Shown here in pieces: positions 1-6,930 of a DNA stretch of 44,954 nt. Position 1 is the stretch's first letter. Each line of letters starts with the position of its first letter. The DNA comes from Polyangia bacterium. Its GTDB lineage: Bacteria; Myxococcota_A; Polyangia; Polyangiales; Polyangiaceae. The notes below the pieces were generated by a model, which did not search any database, was not told the DNA's origin, and saw only the letters and a list, made by a program, of their open reading frames with translations. Position numbers and translations under genes: made by a program. The stretch covers positions 1-44,954 of the forward strand of contig JAUHZF010000027.1 of NCBI GenBank assembly GCA_030426145.1, written 5' to 3'.

Positions 1-64
1 CCCGAGGATGGGAATCGGGCGCTCACGTTCCGCGACGGCGCATGGGCGTGGTATCCGATGACTC

Positions 65-730
65 GTGCGGGCGGTGATCATTCGTCAGGGGGACCATCTC
101 GCCGGGCTCGCAGCTCGGCTTGGCTTCGACGCCGACGAGGTGTGGCAGCACGAGCGGAATGCGGAGCTGAGGGAACGCCGCGACAACCCTCAGGTGCTCT
201 CGCCCGGGGACATCCTCTACGTACCGGATCCCCCCGCGAACGCCCTCACGCTTCAGCCGAACACGGAGAATCGGTACCGCGCCCCGCAGCCGGCGCTGCG
301 CATCGCCCTCGTGGTCGACGATGGGAGTGGCCGTCTCGCCAACGCCGCCTACCGGCTCGAAGGGCTCTCGTCACCACGCGAGGGCACCACCGATGGCGAC
401 GGCTCGCTCGAGGAATGGGTACCGCCTCGCACCCGCGAGGTGCGTCTCGTCTTCCCCGAGCACGAAGATCTCACCATGACCTTGCCGCTCGGTCACCTCG
501 ACCCGATCGAGCAGACGAGCGGCACCTGGGACCGACTCGAGGCCCTCGGCTACTTGGCGAGCATCACCCTCGCCGACCCGTCCGCGCTCGAGGAGGTGTT
601 GGACGTCGATGAGCGGAACCGGCGGCTCGCGGCCGCGCTGCGAACGTTCCAGTCCGACCGCGACCTCGAGCAAACGGGAACCCTCGACGACGAGACGCGC
701 GCCGCGCTCGAGGAGGCTCACGGTGCCTGA
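65..730 (+). CDS. LysM and peptidoglycan-binding-like protein of a vgrG island
   Basis: The protein has 221 residues and starts at GTG; an in-frame TGA six bases upstream rules out an earlier start. Residues 3 to 55 form a LysM-type fold (VIIRQGDHLAGLAARLGF, then SPGDILYVPDP), which in this family binds glycan chains of peptidoglycan. The C-terminus (about 180 to 218, with LRTFQSDRDLEQTGTLDD) resembles a PG_binding_1 helical domain. There is no signal peptide, so any meeting with the cell wall would be by type VI delivery or in another cell. The stop overlaps the GTG start of the next gene by eight bases, giving tight translational coupling to the candidate effector and VgrG. Likely role: an adaptor or wall-targeting subunit loaded with the VgrG spike. 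The domain calls are fairly secure; the role is inferred from context. Confidence 0.8.
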   Translation: MRAVIIRQGDHLAGLAARLGFDADEVWQHERNAELRERRDNPQVLSPGDILYVPDPPANALTLQPNTENRYRAPQPALRIALVVDDGSGRLANAAYRLEGLSSPREGTTDGDGSLEEWVPPRTREVRLVFPEHEDLTMTLPLGHLDPIEQTSGTWDRLEALGYLASITLADPSALEEVLDVDERNRRLAAALRTFQSDRDLEQTGTLDDETRAALEEAHGA

Positions 731-2552
731 GCCGACATGTCGCAGCATCTTCAGCCCGCCCCAAGACCTGGCCCAGGCGCTGCGGAGCATGAACCAGTCG
801 AGCGTGCCGGAGATGCCCTTCGGCCAGTTCGACCCCACCCGTGGCGCCCGTCGACCCGTCGTGGCCTTCCCCGCTCAGAGCTCGGCGCAGCAGCGCGTGC
901 CGCCGATGCCCGAGCGCGTCCGCGTCTTCTTCAACGAGACCGCAGAGCCCCTCATCACGGGCATTCGCTTGCTCTGCTACATGAACCGCCGGGCGCGCGT
1001 GCATCTTCGCGAGGCCCACAAGTTCGTGGGGCTCGCCGAGAGCATGTCCGTTCTCGCCGACATGCTCGACCTCGCGCAGCGTGACTGGGAGCAGTCGCAT
1101 TACGGGCGGCAACATGAGGGCGATACCGATCTCAAGCGCCGGGCACGCGAGCTATCGGAGGCTGCGCGTGAAGCGGTGAATGCCATCAGCCCCTTGGAGG
1201 ACTCGCACCCCGAGTTCCACCGACGCCGCATTCGGCGAGCACGGAACCTCCTCGGCACCCTCGAAGACCCCGCGCTCTCGCAAGGACTCATCGACCTGAT
1301 GAGCGACGAGAACGTGCACATCGCGTGGAAGGTCGGGACGTGGAATCGCATGGCCGACCTGGTCACGGTGGCGACCCACGAGATCGAGCAGACCCCGGCT
1401 CAGGACCGCCTCACACAGACGCTCGCCCGCTCGATTCGCGAGGACAACAACTGTGTCATCGACACCATCTTGAGCGGCGCCTCGGTGTTCGAGAAATCGA
1501 TCAAGTTCGCGTTCAACATCACGCGGATCGTCGCGGCCCGGCGCATCATCGACAACTTCCGCAGCGCCGCCGCCTGCGGTCGTGACGCGCAAGCATTGCT
1601 CGATGACGTGTGGCGCTGGGCGCGTCACCTCAACTGGGGGAACGCCTATCCCAATGCGTCCGGCGACGCCGCTGCACACGCCCGGCAGCGTGTAGGGACG
1701 GTGCTTCGCGACGGCGACCCTCATGAGATCGACCAGCTGCGGGGAGAGATCCGCAGTGCTGTCCATGCGGGGTGGCTCGACGTCGCCTTCGACGGCCTGA
1801 CCGCCGTGCAAGCCCTGTGGACGCTGGCCAAGCCCGGAGATGACGTCCCCGAGGACCGACTCCAGCACGCACTCGAGACCGGAAGCGCCATCACCGATCT
1901 CGGCAGCGTCTCCATGAAGCTCCTCAGCTGGGGCGCCGGTCGCACTGCGCGCCTGGGGGGCTTCAAGTCGGTGTTCAAGATGCTCGGGCTCACCTTCGAG
2001 ACCTGCGGCAACGCCCTCACCTGTGCCGGTGCGGTCTACTCGATCTACAAGGGCTGCACGTCGATCTCCGAGGGGTTTGCCGGGCGGGAGGTCGACGCGG
2101 GGAAGATCGTGCTCGGCGGGATCGAGATCGCGTCAGGCGTCATCGCCGTCGTGGGTGTCTTCTGCGCCACGCCTGGACTTCAGGTCGCAGGGGTCGTCGT
2201 GGGGCTCGTGGGCTGGACGGTGGCGGAGATCATGGAGGACGACCGTCCTCTCAATGCACGGATCTTCAGCCAGCTGCTCGACGGCTTCAGCAACCTCGAG
2301 TCGGACGGGGAGCGAACCCGTGGCGGCGACACCGTTTATCTCATCGAGCGCCTCAACCTCACCCAGCAGTACGAGCGCCTGCGCGCGGCCGTCGATGCCC
2401 ACGGGCGCTGGGAGCTCCAGTTCTACTTCCCCGCGGCGGTCCGGGGGGCTCAGACCACACGTGCCCGCCGAGGTATGGCGCGCTACATGCGCACGCGCCT
2501 CCGCCAGATCGGCCTCCGTCGCGTCGCCAACCAGATGGTGCCGATGCCATGA
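723..2552 (+). CDS. Hydrophobic-hairpin protein, candidate type VI effector
   Basis: The protein has 609 residues. I chose the GTG at 723, which overlaps the stop of the LysM gene; the reading frame is open further upstream, but that part is Arg/Ser-rich shadow of the LysM gene. The first 400 residues are mostly polar helices. At about 485 to 535 lies a Gly-rich hydrophobic stretch (IVLGGIEIASGVIAVVGVF, then LQVAGVVVGLVGWTVAEI) that reads as two membrane helices in a hairpin, the layout of colicin-like and VasX-like pore formers. A soluble, basic C-terminus follows. The stop overlaps the vgrG start as ATGA. No known family was recognised. Position between a LysM protein and VgrG, and the hairpin in an otherwise soluble protein, suggest a membrane-active cargo effector; a structural or chaperone role is the alternative. 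No immunity gene is obvious. Confidence 0.65.
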   Translation: MPEPTCRSIFSPPQDLAQALRSMNQSSVPEMPFGQFDPTRGARRPVVAFPAQSSAQQRVPPMPERVRVFFNETAEPLITGIRLLCYMNRRARVHLREAHKFVGLAESMSVLADMLDLAQRDWEQSHYGRQHEGDTDLKRRARELSEAAREAVNAISPLEDSHPEFHRRRIRRARNLLGTLEDPALSQGLIDLMSDENVHIAWKVGTWNRMADLVTVATHEIEQTPAQDRLTQTLARSIREDNNCVIDTILSGASVFEKSIKFAFNITRIVAARRIIDNFRSAAACGRDAQALLDDVWRWARHLNWGNAYPNASGDAAAHARQRVGTVLRDGDPHEIDQLRGEIRSAVHAGWLDVAFDGLTAVQALWTLAKPGDDVPEDRLQHALETGSAITDLGSVSMKLLSWGAGRTARLGGFKSVFKMLGLTFETCGNALTCAGAVYSIYKGCTSISEGFAGREVDAGKIVLGGIEIASGVIAVVGVFCATPGLQVAGVVVGLVGWTVAEIMEDDRPLNARIFSQLLDGFSNLESDGERTRGGDTVYLIERLNLTQQYERLRAAVDAHGRWELQFYFPAAVRGAQTTRARRGMARYMRTRLRQIGLRRVANQMVPMP

Positions 2553-5290
2553 GCGACCCTCACACCCCACTCGAAGCGTCGTTCACCGTCGACGGGCTCG
2601 ACGCCGATACCTTCCGCGTCGTCGCGGCCGAGGGACGCGAGGGCCTCAACCAACTCTTCCGCTGGCGCGTCGAGGCCTTGGTCGAAGACGATCGCGAAGT
2701 CGAGCGTCGCGGCCTCGGGCGCCCGGCACGGTTCACCTTCAGCCGCGGGGACCGAGAGCGCCACGTGCACGGCATCGTCGCCGCGGTGCAGCTGCTCGGT
2801 CGCCGTCAGTATCGAGCGACGCGATACCTCAGCTATCGCATCGACGTGGTACCTCGCGCGTTTCAGCTCACCCTGAGAAGGAACTCGCGGGTGTTCCAGG
2901 AGCAGCGGGTCGACTCCATCCTGCGCGACGTTCTCGCGCCTTACCTCATCACGCCGCATTTTTCGCTCCAGGAGGAGTATCCGGTTCGCGCTTACACGAC
3001 CCAGCTCGAGGAGACCGACTTCGCCTTCTTGAAGCGGATCGCGGCTGAGAATGGGCTCTTCTTCTTCACCGAAAGCCTCCAGCATCCCGAGGGAGTGATC
3101 GGCGCGGCGACGTCGGGCCTCATGGGCGTGGCCGAAGAGGGAACGGTCAGCGCGAGCAGCGCCATCACGGCCGGGTTGTCGGCAGCGCGTGCGGCGGGGG
3201 TCGAACTGCCTGGGATTCAGAACTGGCAGCCAGAGGTGATGGTCTTCGCCGACGCCGCCACCTTCTACCCCACCATGGGCACCGACGTGATGGGGCTCAT
3301 CCGCGGCGCAGCGACGGAGATTGGTCGTCGCATCGGGGGCGAGGCCGCCGGTGCCATCAACCTCGCTTCGCGCGTCGCGGGCGACATCGGCGTCGAAATG
3401 GGTGACGTCCCCGCGCTCCACTACTTCGACGGCGAAGGGTCGATGACGCGGCCGGACGACGTGGTGACCCACTTCAGTCGACGTACGCAGCTGCTCTCCA
3501 ACAGCGCGGCACACGGCGATTTCGACTTTCGTCGGCCTCTCGCTACCTTGCGCCATCGTGGCGAGCATGACGTCGTCAATGCTCTGTCGGAGGCCTATGA
3601 GGCGTTGAGCCAGGGCCTGGAAACGGTGCGGGATCGCATTGAAGGGCGCGATCTGCTCTCTAGCGACTTCGAGATCTACCGGCACCACAGCCCCAACCTC
3701 TTCCCCGACCACGAACACGAGGCACGCGAGCCGGATCGCATTCTCCGACGTCATCGTCGCGAAGCCGACGTGTCGGAGGCTGAGAGCACCTGTCCGTGGC
3801 TGTCTGCGGGCTATCGGTTTCGGCTGGCCGACCACCCCATCCATCGACTCGACGACGCCTACGTGCCGGTCACGGTACACCACCATTACACGGCGCCGGA
3901 GGAGACCGAGAGCGCGGGTTACCACAACACCTTCGAGTGCGTGCCTCAGAACGTGGCCTACCCCGATGAGGAGCCCGAACCTCGTCGAATCCACGTGTGC
4001 CATACCGCCACCGTCGTGGGTGACGAGTCGGTGCATACCGAACGACTAGGCATGGTGGAGGTGCGCTTCCATTGGGACCGCGAAGCGGAGAACAGCGAAG
4101 CGTCCACGTGTTGGTTGCGGGTGATGCAGCCTTGGACGGGGGCCGGGTTCGGCGCCCAGTTCATTCCGCGAGCGGGCACCGAGGTCGTGGTCACCTACGA
4201 AGGAGGCGACCCGGACAAGCCCATCGTGCTCGGTGGCGTATACAACGAGGCTCACCGGCCTCCTTTCTCTCTTCCCGAGCAGCGAACCAAGAGCGGCTTC
4301 CGTTCCCGAACCATCGGTGACGACGAAGGGGCCAACGAGCTCTCGTTCGATGACGCCCCGGAGAGGGAGCGGGTCTACCTCCACGCGCAGCGCAATCTCG
4401 AGGTCGAGGCCGAGGTCGACCGCGTGGTTCACATCCGGCACGACGATCGTCTCGTGGTCGAAGGAGAACGCCATGAGGAGGTACGAGGGGCGACCATCTC
4501 CCGGCACCACGGCCGTCGTGAAGTCCACGTCAGTGGCGCCGACCAGACCGTGAGCGAAGGCGCCCGCTCGGTGAGGGTGGAAGAAGACGCCGACCTCCAC
4601 GTACGCGGGACCTACGCCGTGCACACCGAAGGCGGTGCACGCGAAGAACACGAAGGCATGGTGCAGCTCACGGCCCACCAGGACGTGATCCGGCGCATCG
4701 GCGGCAATCTCGTCACGCTGGTGGGCCAGAGCGAGGCCAAACGTTCGCACACGACGCACGTCGAGGGCGACTATGCGGCCAGCAGCAGCGAGACCATCAC
4801 GCTGCAGGCCGACCAGGCTGTGGTGCTGCGTTGCGGGCAGAGTCAGATCACGCTCGGCCCCGACTCCATCGAGCTCACGTCACCGAGCTTGGTACTCACG
4901 GGGCAGGATGCTCGCGTGAGCATCTCGGAGGGCAAGATCAAGGTGATGGCCCAGGACGTGGTGCAGGTGAAAGCCGACCAGGTGCTGCTCAAGTCGTCGG
5001 GGGCCGCGGTGGGGCTCAGCTCCGAGGCTTCGGTGGAGGGCAGCCGCGTCTTGTTGAACTCGCCGGAGAACGCCGAGGACTCCATCGAGCAGGATGAGCG
5101 CGAACCGACGACCATCGTTCTCGTCGACGAGGAAGGTCAGCCCATCGCCGAGCAGGCGTACCGCATCGTGCTCGATGATGGTCGCGAGCTGGCGGGAACG
5201 CTCGACGCCGACGGTAAAGCCGAGATCGACATCGACCAAGGCGGAACCATCGTGTTCCCGGGGTTGCGGGACGCCGAGGAGGACGGATGA
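2549..5290 (+). CDS. vgrG: Type VI secretion spike protein VgrG with C-terminal extension
   Basis: This 913-residue protein forms the trimeric tip of the type VI tail tube. The N-terminal gp27-like part is clear (TFRVVAAEGREGLNQLF; ILRDVLAPYL; TDFAFLKRIAAENGLFFF). A gp5-like OB domain follows at about 510 to 600 (GMVEVRFHWD; GFGAQFIPRAGTEVVVTYEGGDPDKP; GGVYNEAHRPPF). A long repetitive beta-helix runs from about 620 to 820. Two features are unusual. An Ala/Gly-rich insert of roughly 150 residues (about 185 to 330) interrupts the gp27-like region. A C-terminal domain (about 850 to 905, with TTIVLVDEEGQPIAEQAYRIVLDDG) resembles the transthyretin-like domains that act as cargo adaptors on some VgrGs. 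The gene overlaps its neighbours on both sides by ATGA. Confidence 0.95.
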   Translation: MSDPHTPLEASFTVDGLDADTFRVVAAEGREGLNQLFRWRVEALVEDDREVERRGLGRPARFTFSRGDRERHVHGIVAAVQLLGRRQYRATRYLSYRIDVVPRAFQLTLRRNSRVFQEQRVDSILRDVLAPYLITPHFSLQEEYPVRAYTTQLEETDFAFLKRIAAENGLFFFTESLQHPEGVIGAATSGLMGVAEEGTVSASSAITAGLSAARAAGVELPGIQNWQPEVMVFADAATFYPTMGTDVMGLIRGAATEIGRRIGGEAAGAINLASRVAGDIGVEMGDVPALHYFDGEGSMTRPDDVVTHFSRRTQLLSNSAAHGDFDFRRPLATLRHRGEHDVVNALSEAYEALSQGLETVRDRIEGRDLLSSDFEIYRHHSPNLFPDHEHEAREPDRILRRHRREADVSEAESTCPWLSAGYRFRLADHPIHRLDDAYVPVTVHHHYTAPEETESAGYHNTFECVPQNVAYPDEEPEPRRIHVCHTATVVGDESVHTERLGMVEVRFHWDREAENSEASTCWLRVMQPWTGAGFGAQFIPRAGTEVVVTYEGGDPDKPIVLGGVYNEAHRPPFSLPEQRTKSGFRSRTIGDDEGANELSFDDAPERERVYLHAQRNLEVEAEVDRVVHIRHDDRLVVEGERHEEVRGATISRHHGRREVHVSGADQTVSEGARSVRVEEDADLHVRGTYAVHTEGGAREEHEGMVQLTAHQDVIRRIGGNLVTLVGQSEAKRSHTTHVEGDYAASSSETITLQADQAVVLRCGQSQITLGPDSIELTSPSLVLTGQDARVSISEGKIKVMAQDVVQVKADQVLLKSSGAAVGLSSEASVEGSRVLLNSPENAEDSIEQDEREPTTIVLVDEEGQPIAEQAYRIVLDDGRELAGTLDADGKAEIDIDQGGTIVFPGLRDAEEDG

Positions 5291-5682
5291 GCAAGCCGCT
5301 GGCCACAGAAGGCGACGAGGTGGTCGCCATCGACACCCACATCGTGCTCATCCCGTCGCCGACGGGGCCGGTGCCGACCCCGCTGCCTTCGCCGTTCAAG
5401 GGGAAGCTCGTGAGCGGCTTGAGCAGCACGGTTTTCTCGGACGAGAAGCCGGCGGCCACGGTCGATAGCAAAGCGAAGAACAACCCGCCGCACGTGCCCG
5501 CGGGAGGACCCTTCCAGACGCCGCCGTCCAACGAGGCCACGGTCAAGATGGGCAGCGGAACGGTGTTCATCGACGACAAGGCTGCGGCGCGCCTCGGCGA
5601 CCCGGCCATCACTTGCAACGACCCCACCGACCTTCCCATCGGCCAGGTCATCGCCGCCGGCACCGTCTTCGCGGGCGACTGA
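5287..5682 (+). CDS. PAAR-like type VI spike tip protein
   Basis: The protein has 131 residues and starts by ATGA overlap with vgrG. It shows the beta-rich repeats of the DUF4150/PAAR-like family: SGTVFIDDKAAARLGDPAITC, with the Asp and Cys typical of the metal-binding tip, and GQVIAAGTVFAGD at the end. PAAR proteins sharpen the VgrG trimer and can carry effectors; this one has no C-terminal toxin extension, so it is a bare tip. Being the last gene of a four-gene overlapping set, it supports reading 65 to 5682 as one spike-plus-cargo transcription unit. The tube, sheath and baseplate genes are not in this window, so this is an orphan vgrG cluster here. Confidence 0.88.
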   Translation: MSKPLATEGDEVVAIDTHIVLIPSPTGPVPTPLPSPFKGKLVSGLSSTVFSDEKPAATVDSKAKNNPPHVPAGGPFQTPPSNEATVKMGSGTVFIDDKAAARLGDPAITCNDPTDLPIGQVIAAGTVFAGD

Positions 5683-5737
5683 CCTCGCACACGCTCGGAG
5701 AAGGAAGACGGGGCGTCGGCGGGCGTATACCCCCTGC

Positions 5738-6319
5738 ATGAAGCGACTCGCAGTGTTGAGCCTCGCGGTGGCCACGATGGGGCTCACGGCGTGTGACGAC
5801 GGAAACAAGAAGGCCGAAGACGACAAGCCGGCCAAGGCCGACGCCAAGGAAACGAAAGAGACCAAGGGCGACACCAAGGAGGCCAAGGCTCCAGAGGAGA
5901 AGGCCAAGCCCGAGCTCAAAGAGCAGTCGGTGACCATGAGCGGGGTCAAGTGGACCTTCGGCCTGGTCGAGGGGATGAAGGCACCCCAGTGGAAGCACGA
6001 GAACCCCGAGTTTCTCGGCCCCGACGACATGACCTTCAAGATGACGACGAAGTTTCCGAAGTTTTCGTCGATCGAGAAGTACATCAAGATGAACATTCCC
6101 ACCGAGGTCACCGAGCAGAAGAAGCACGGCGACGCGACCCTCATCGTGTTCAAGCCCCAGAAAGAGGGCTCGTTCTCGATGCGAGGGATCGTGATCGGTC
6201 AGGAACTCGGCTGGTACTGCTGGGGCGACGCGAAGCGCGAGGCCGAGATCCGCGCGATGTGTGAGAGCGTGAAGTACGAGCGCGTCGAAGGCGAAACTGC
6301 CGACGATGAGAAGAAGTAG
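5738..6319 (+). CDS. Lipoprotein with Lys/Glu-rich linker
   Basis: The protein has 193 residues. A lipoprotein signal peptide ends in the lipobox LTAC (Cys about 19). A 45-residue linker made almost only of Lys, Glu, Asp, Ala and Thr follows (KKAEDDKPAKADAKETKE), consistent with a spacer from the membrane. The C-terminal half is a compact domain of about 120 residues (SGVKWTFGLVEGMKAPQWKHENPEF; YIKMNIPTEVTEQKKHGDATLIVF) with two Cys near the end that may pair. No family was recognised. It starts 55 bases after the PAAR gene in the same direction. It could be a periplasmic immunity protein for the island or simply an unrelated lipoprotein; nothing in the sequence decides this. Confidence 0.85.
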   Translation: MKRLAVLSLAVATMGLTACDDGNKKAEDDKPAKADAKETKETKGDTKEAKAPEEKAKPELKEQSVTMSGVKWTFGLVEGMKAPQWKHENPEFLGPDDMTFKMTTKFPKFSSIEKYIKMNIPTEVTEQKKHGDATLIVFKPQKEGSFSMRGIVIGQELGWYCWGDAKREAEIRAMCESVKYERVEGETADDEKK

Positions 6320-6323
6320 TCCT

Positions 6324-6400
6324 ATGAGCGCCTGACGCCGCCGAGGGCCGTCCTGCGCATGGTTCGAGGCGGTTCTCCCGAGATCACGGCCCCACCAGCT
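6324..6400 (-). pseudogene. Decayed fragment related to the gene at 9134-9529
   Basis: The plus-strand sequence from 6324 to 6366 matches 9282 to 9324 at about 37 of 43 positions by eye, with the first 20 bases identical. Read on the minus strand, the shared part encodes RRRQAL in the frame of the gene at 9134-9529. The similarity continues more weakly to about 6400, with a two-base length difference that breaks the frame. No open frame of useful length covers it, and its end abuts the lipoprotein stop. It is best read as the remnant of a second copy of that gene. Confidence 0.5.
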
Positions 6401-6426
6401 CCTCCAGAGTGATGTAGACGATAGCT

Positions 6427-6464
6427 ACAGGTTAGTGCTCACTTTCTTCCTGACGGAAACCTGT
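6427..6464. promoter_or_regulatory. Inverted repeat upstream of the HPF-like operon
   Basis: The heptamer ACAGGTT (6427-6433) is matched by AACCTGT (6458-6464) with 24 bases between. Inside, TTCC and GGAA can extend the right arm into a hairpin with a bulge. It lies about 60 to 95 bases before the ATG at 6523 and could be an operator or a leader hairpin. No clear -10/-35 was seen near it. Weak evidence. Confidence 0.3.
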
Positions 6465-6522
6465 GCGCGCCCCAAGAGTCCTTGTGGAAGCCGCTCGGCG
6501 GCCACGTGACTGGAGGCATTGC

Positions 6523-6798
6523 ATGACGGTTGAAACCCGATGGATCGAGTCTGACATCCGGCCACTTTCGCACCACCGCATGAGCGAGATGGCGCATCGC
6601 CAGCTGAGAAGGGTGAAGCACCGCATTCGCCGCGCCTCGGTGACGCTTCGCAAGCAACGGGGGCGAGTCCGCGCTCGTGTTCTCCTCGTGTGCCACGACG
6701 GTCTGACCGTGCGATGTCAGATCACGCACACCTGTCCTCGTACCGCGGTGGCAGAAGGCTTGCGCCGAACCCGCCAACGCCTGGGAGACGCGGCATGA
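6523..6798 (+). CDS. Short HPF/RaiA-like ribosome-associated protein
   Basis: The protein has 91 residues. ATG at 6523 was chosen because GGAG lies seven bases before it; the open frame extends to 6463 without a better site. The pattern is beta-alpha-beta-beta-beta-alpha as in S30AE proteins: a first strand (ETRWIES), a basic helix (EMAHRQLRRVKHRIRR), two central strands (ASVTLRKQRGRVRARVLLVC), a third (TVRCQITH) and a closing helix (AVAEGLRRTRQRL). Hibernation factors of this fold bind the 30S decoding channel and idle ribosomes. It is shorter than long HPF and lacks the dimerising tail, so it would be of the short HPF/YfiA type. Its stop overlaps the start of a 34-residue membrane peptide and a kinase gene follows, suggesting a stress-signalling operon. 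The family call rests on the secondary-structure pattern. Confidence 0.6.
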   Translation: MTVETRWIESDIRPLSHHRMSEMAHRQLRRVKHRIRRASVTLRKQRGRVRARVLLVCHDGLTVRCQITHTCPRTAVAEGLRRTRQRLGDAA

Positions 6799-6899
6799 CC
6801 GCGGCGCGCAAGGAGCGAGTCGAGGGCCAGGGCAGAGACCTGGCGCTGATGTTCTTTGCTCTGCTCTTGCTCACCTCAGCGCTGGCCACGCTCTGGTAG
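6795..6899 (+). CDS. 34-residue single-pass membrane peptide
   Basis: The ATG overlaps the stop of the HPF-like gene (ATGA), and GGGAG stands seven bases before it, so translation is well supported despite the small size. The product has a basic, polar N-terminus (MTAARKERVEGQGRDLA) and one hydrophobic helix (LMFFALLLLTSALATLW) that runs to the C-terminus. It would sit in the inner membrane with its N-terminus in the cytoplasm. It lies between a ribosome-hibernation-like gene and a sensor kinase gene and may be a membrane anchor, a kinase partner or a small stress protein. No family was recognised. Confidence 0.6.
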   Translation: MTAARKERVEGQGRDLALMFFALLLLTSALATLW

Positions 6900-6930
6900 A
6901 GGCACGCGTTCAGGCGCTAGGAGCTTGACG

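Noticed and set aside
1..77. End of an upstream gene before the LysM gene
   Set aside because: All three plus frames are open for part of the first 77 bases, and none has a clear codon-use advantage, so I could not assign one.
2023..3048. 341-residue open frame on the plus strand
   Set aside because: It overlaps the effector and vgrG genes in another frame and is Arg/Ser-rich with poor third-position bias: a shadow.
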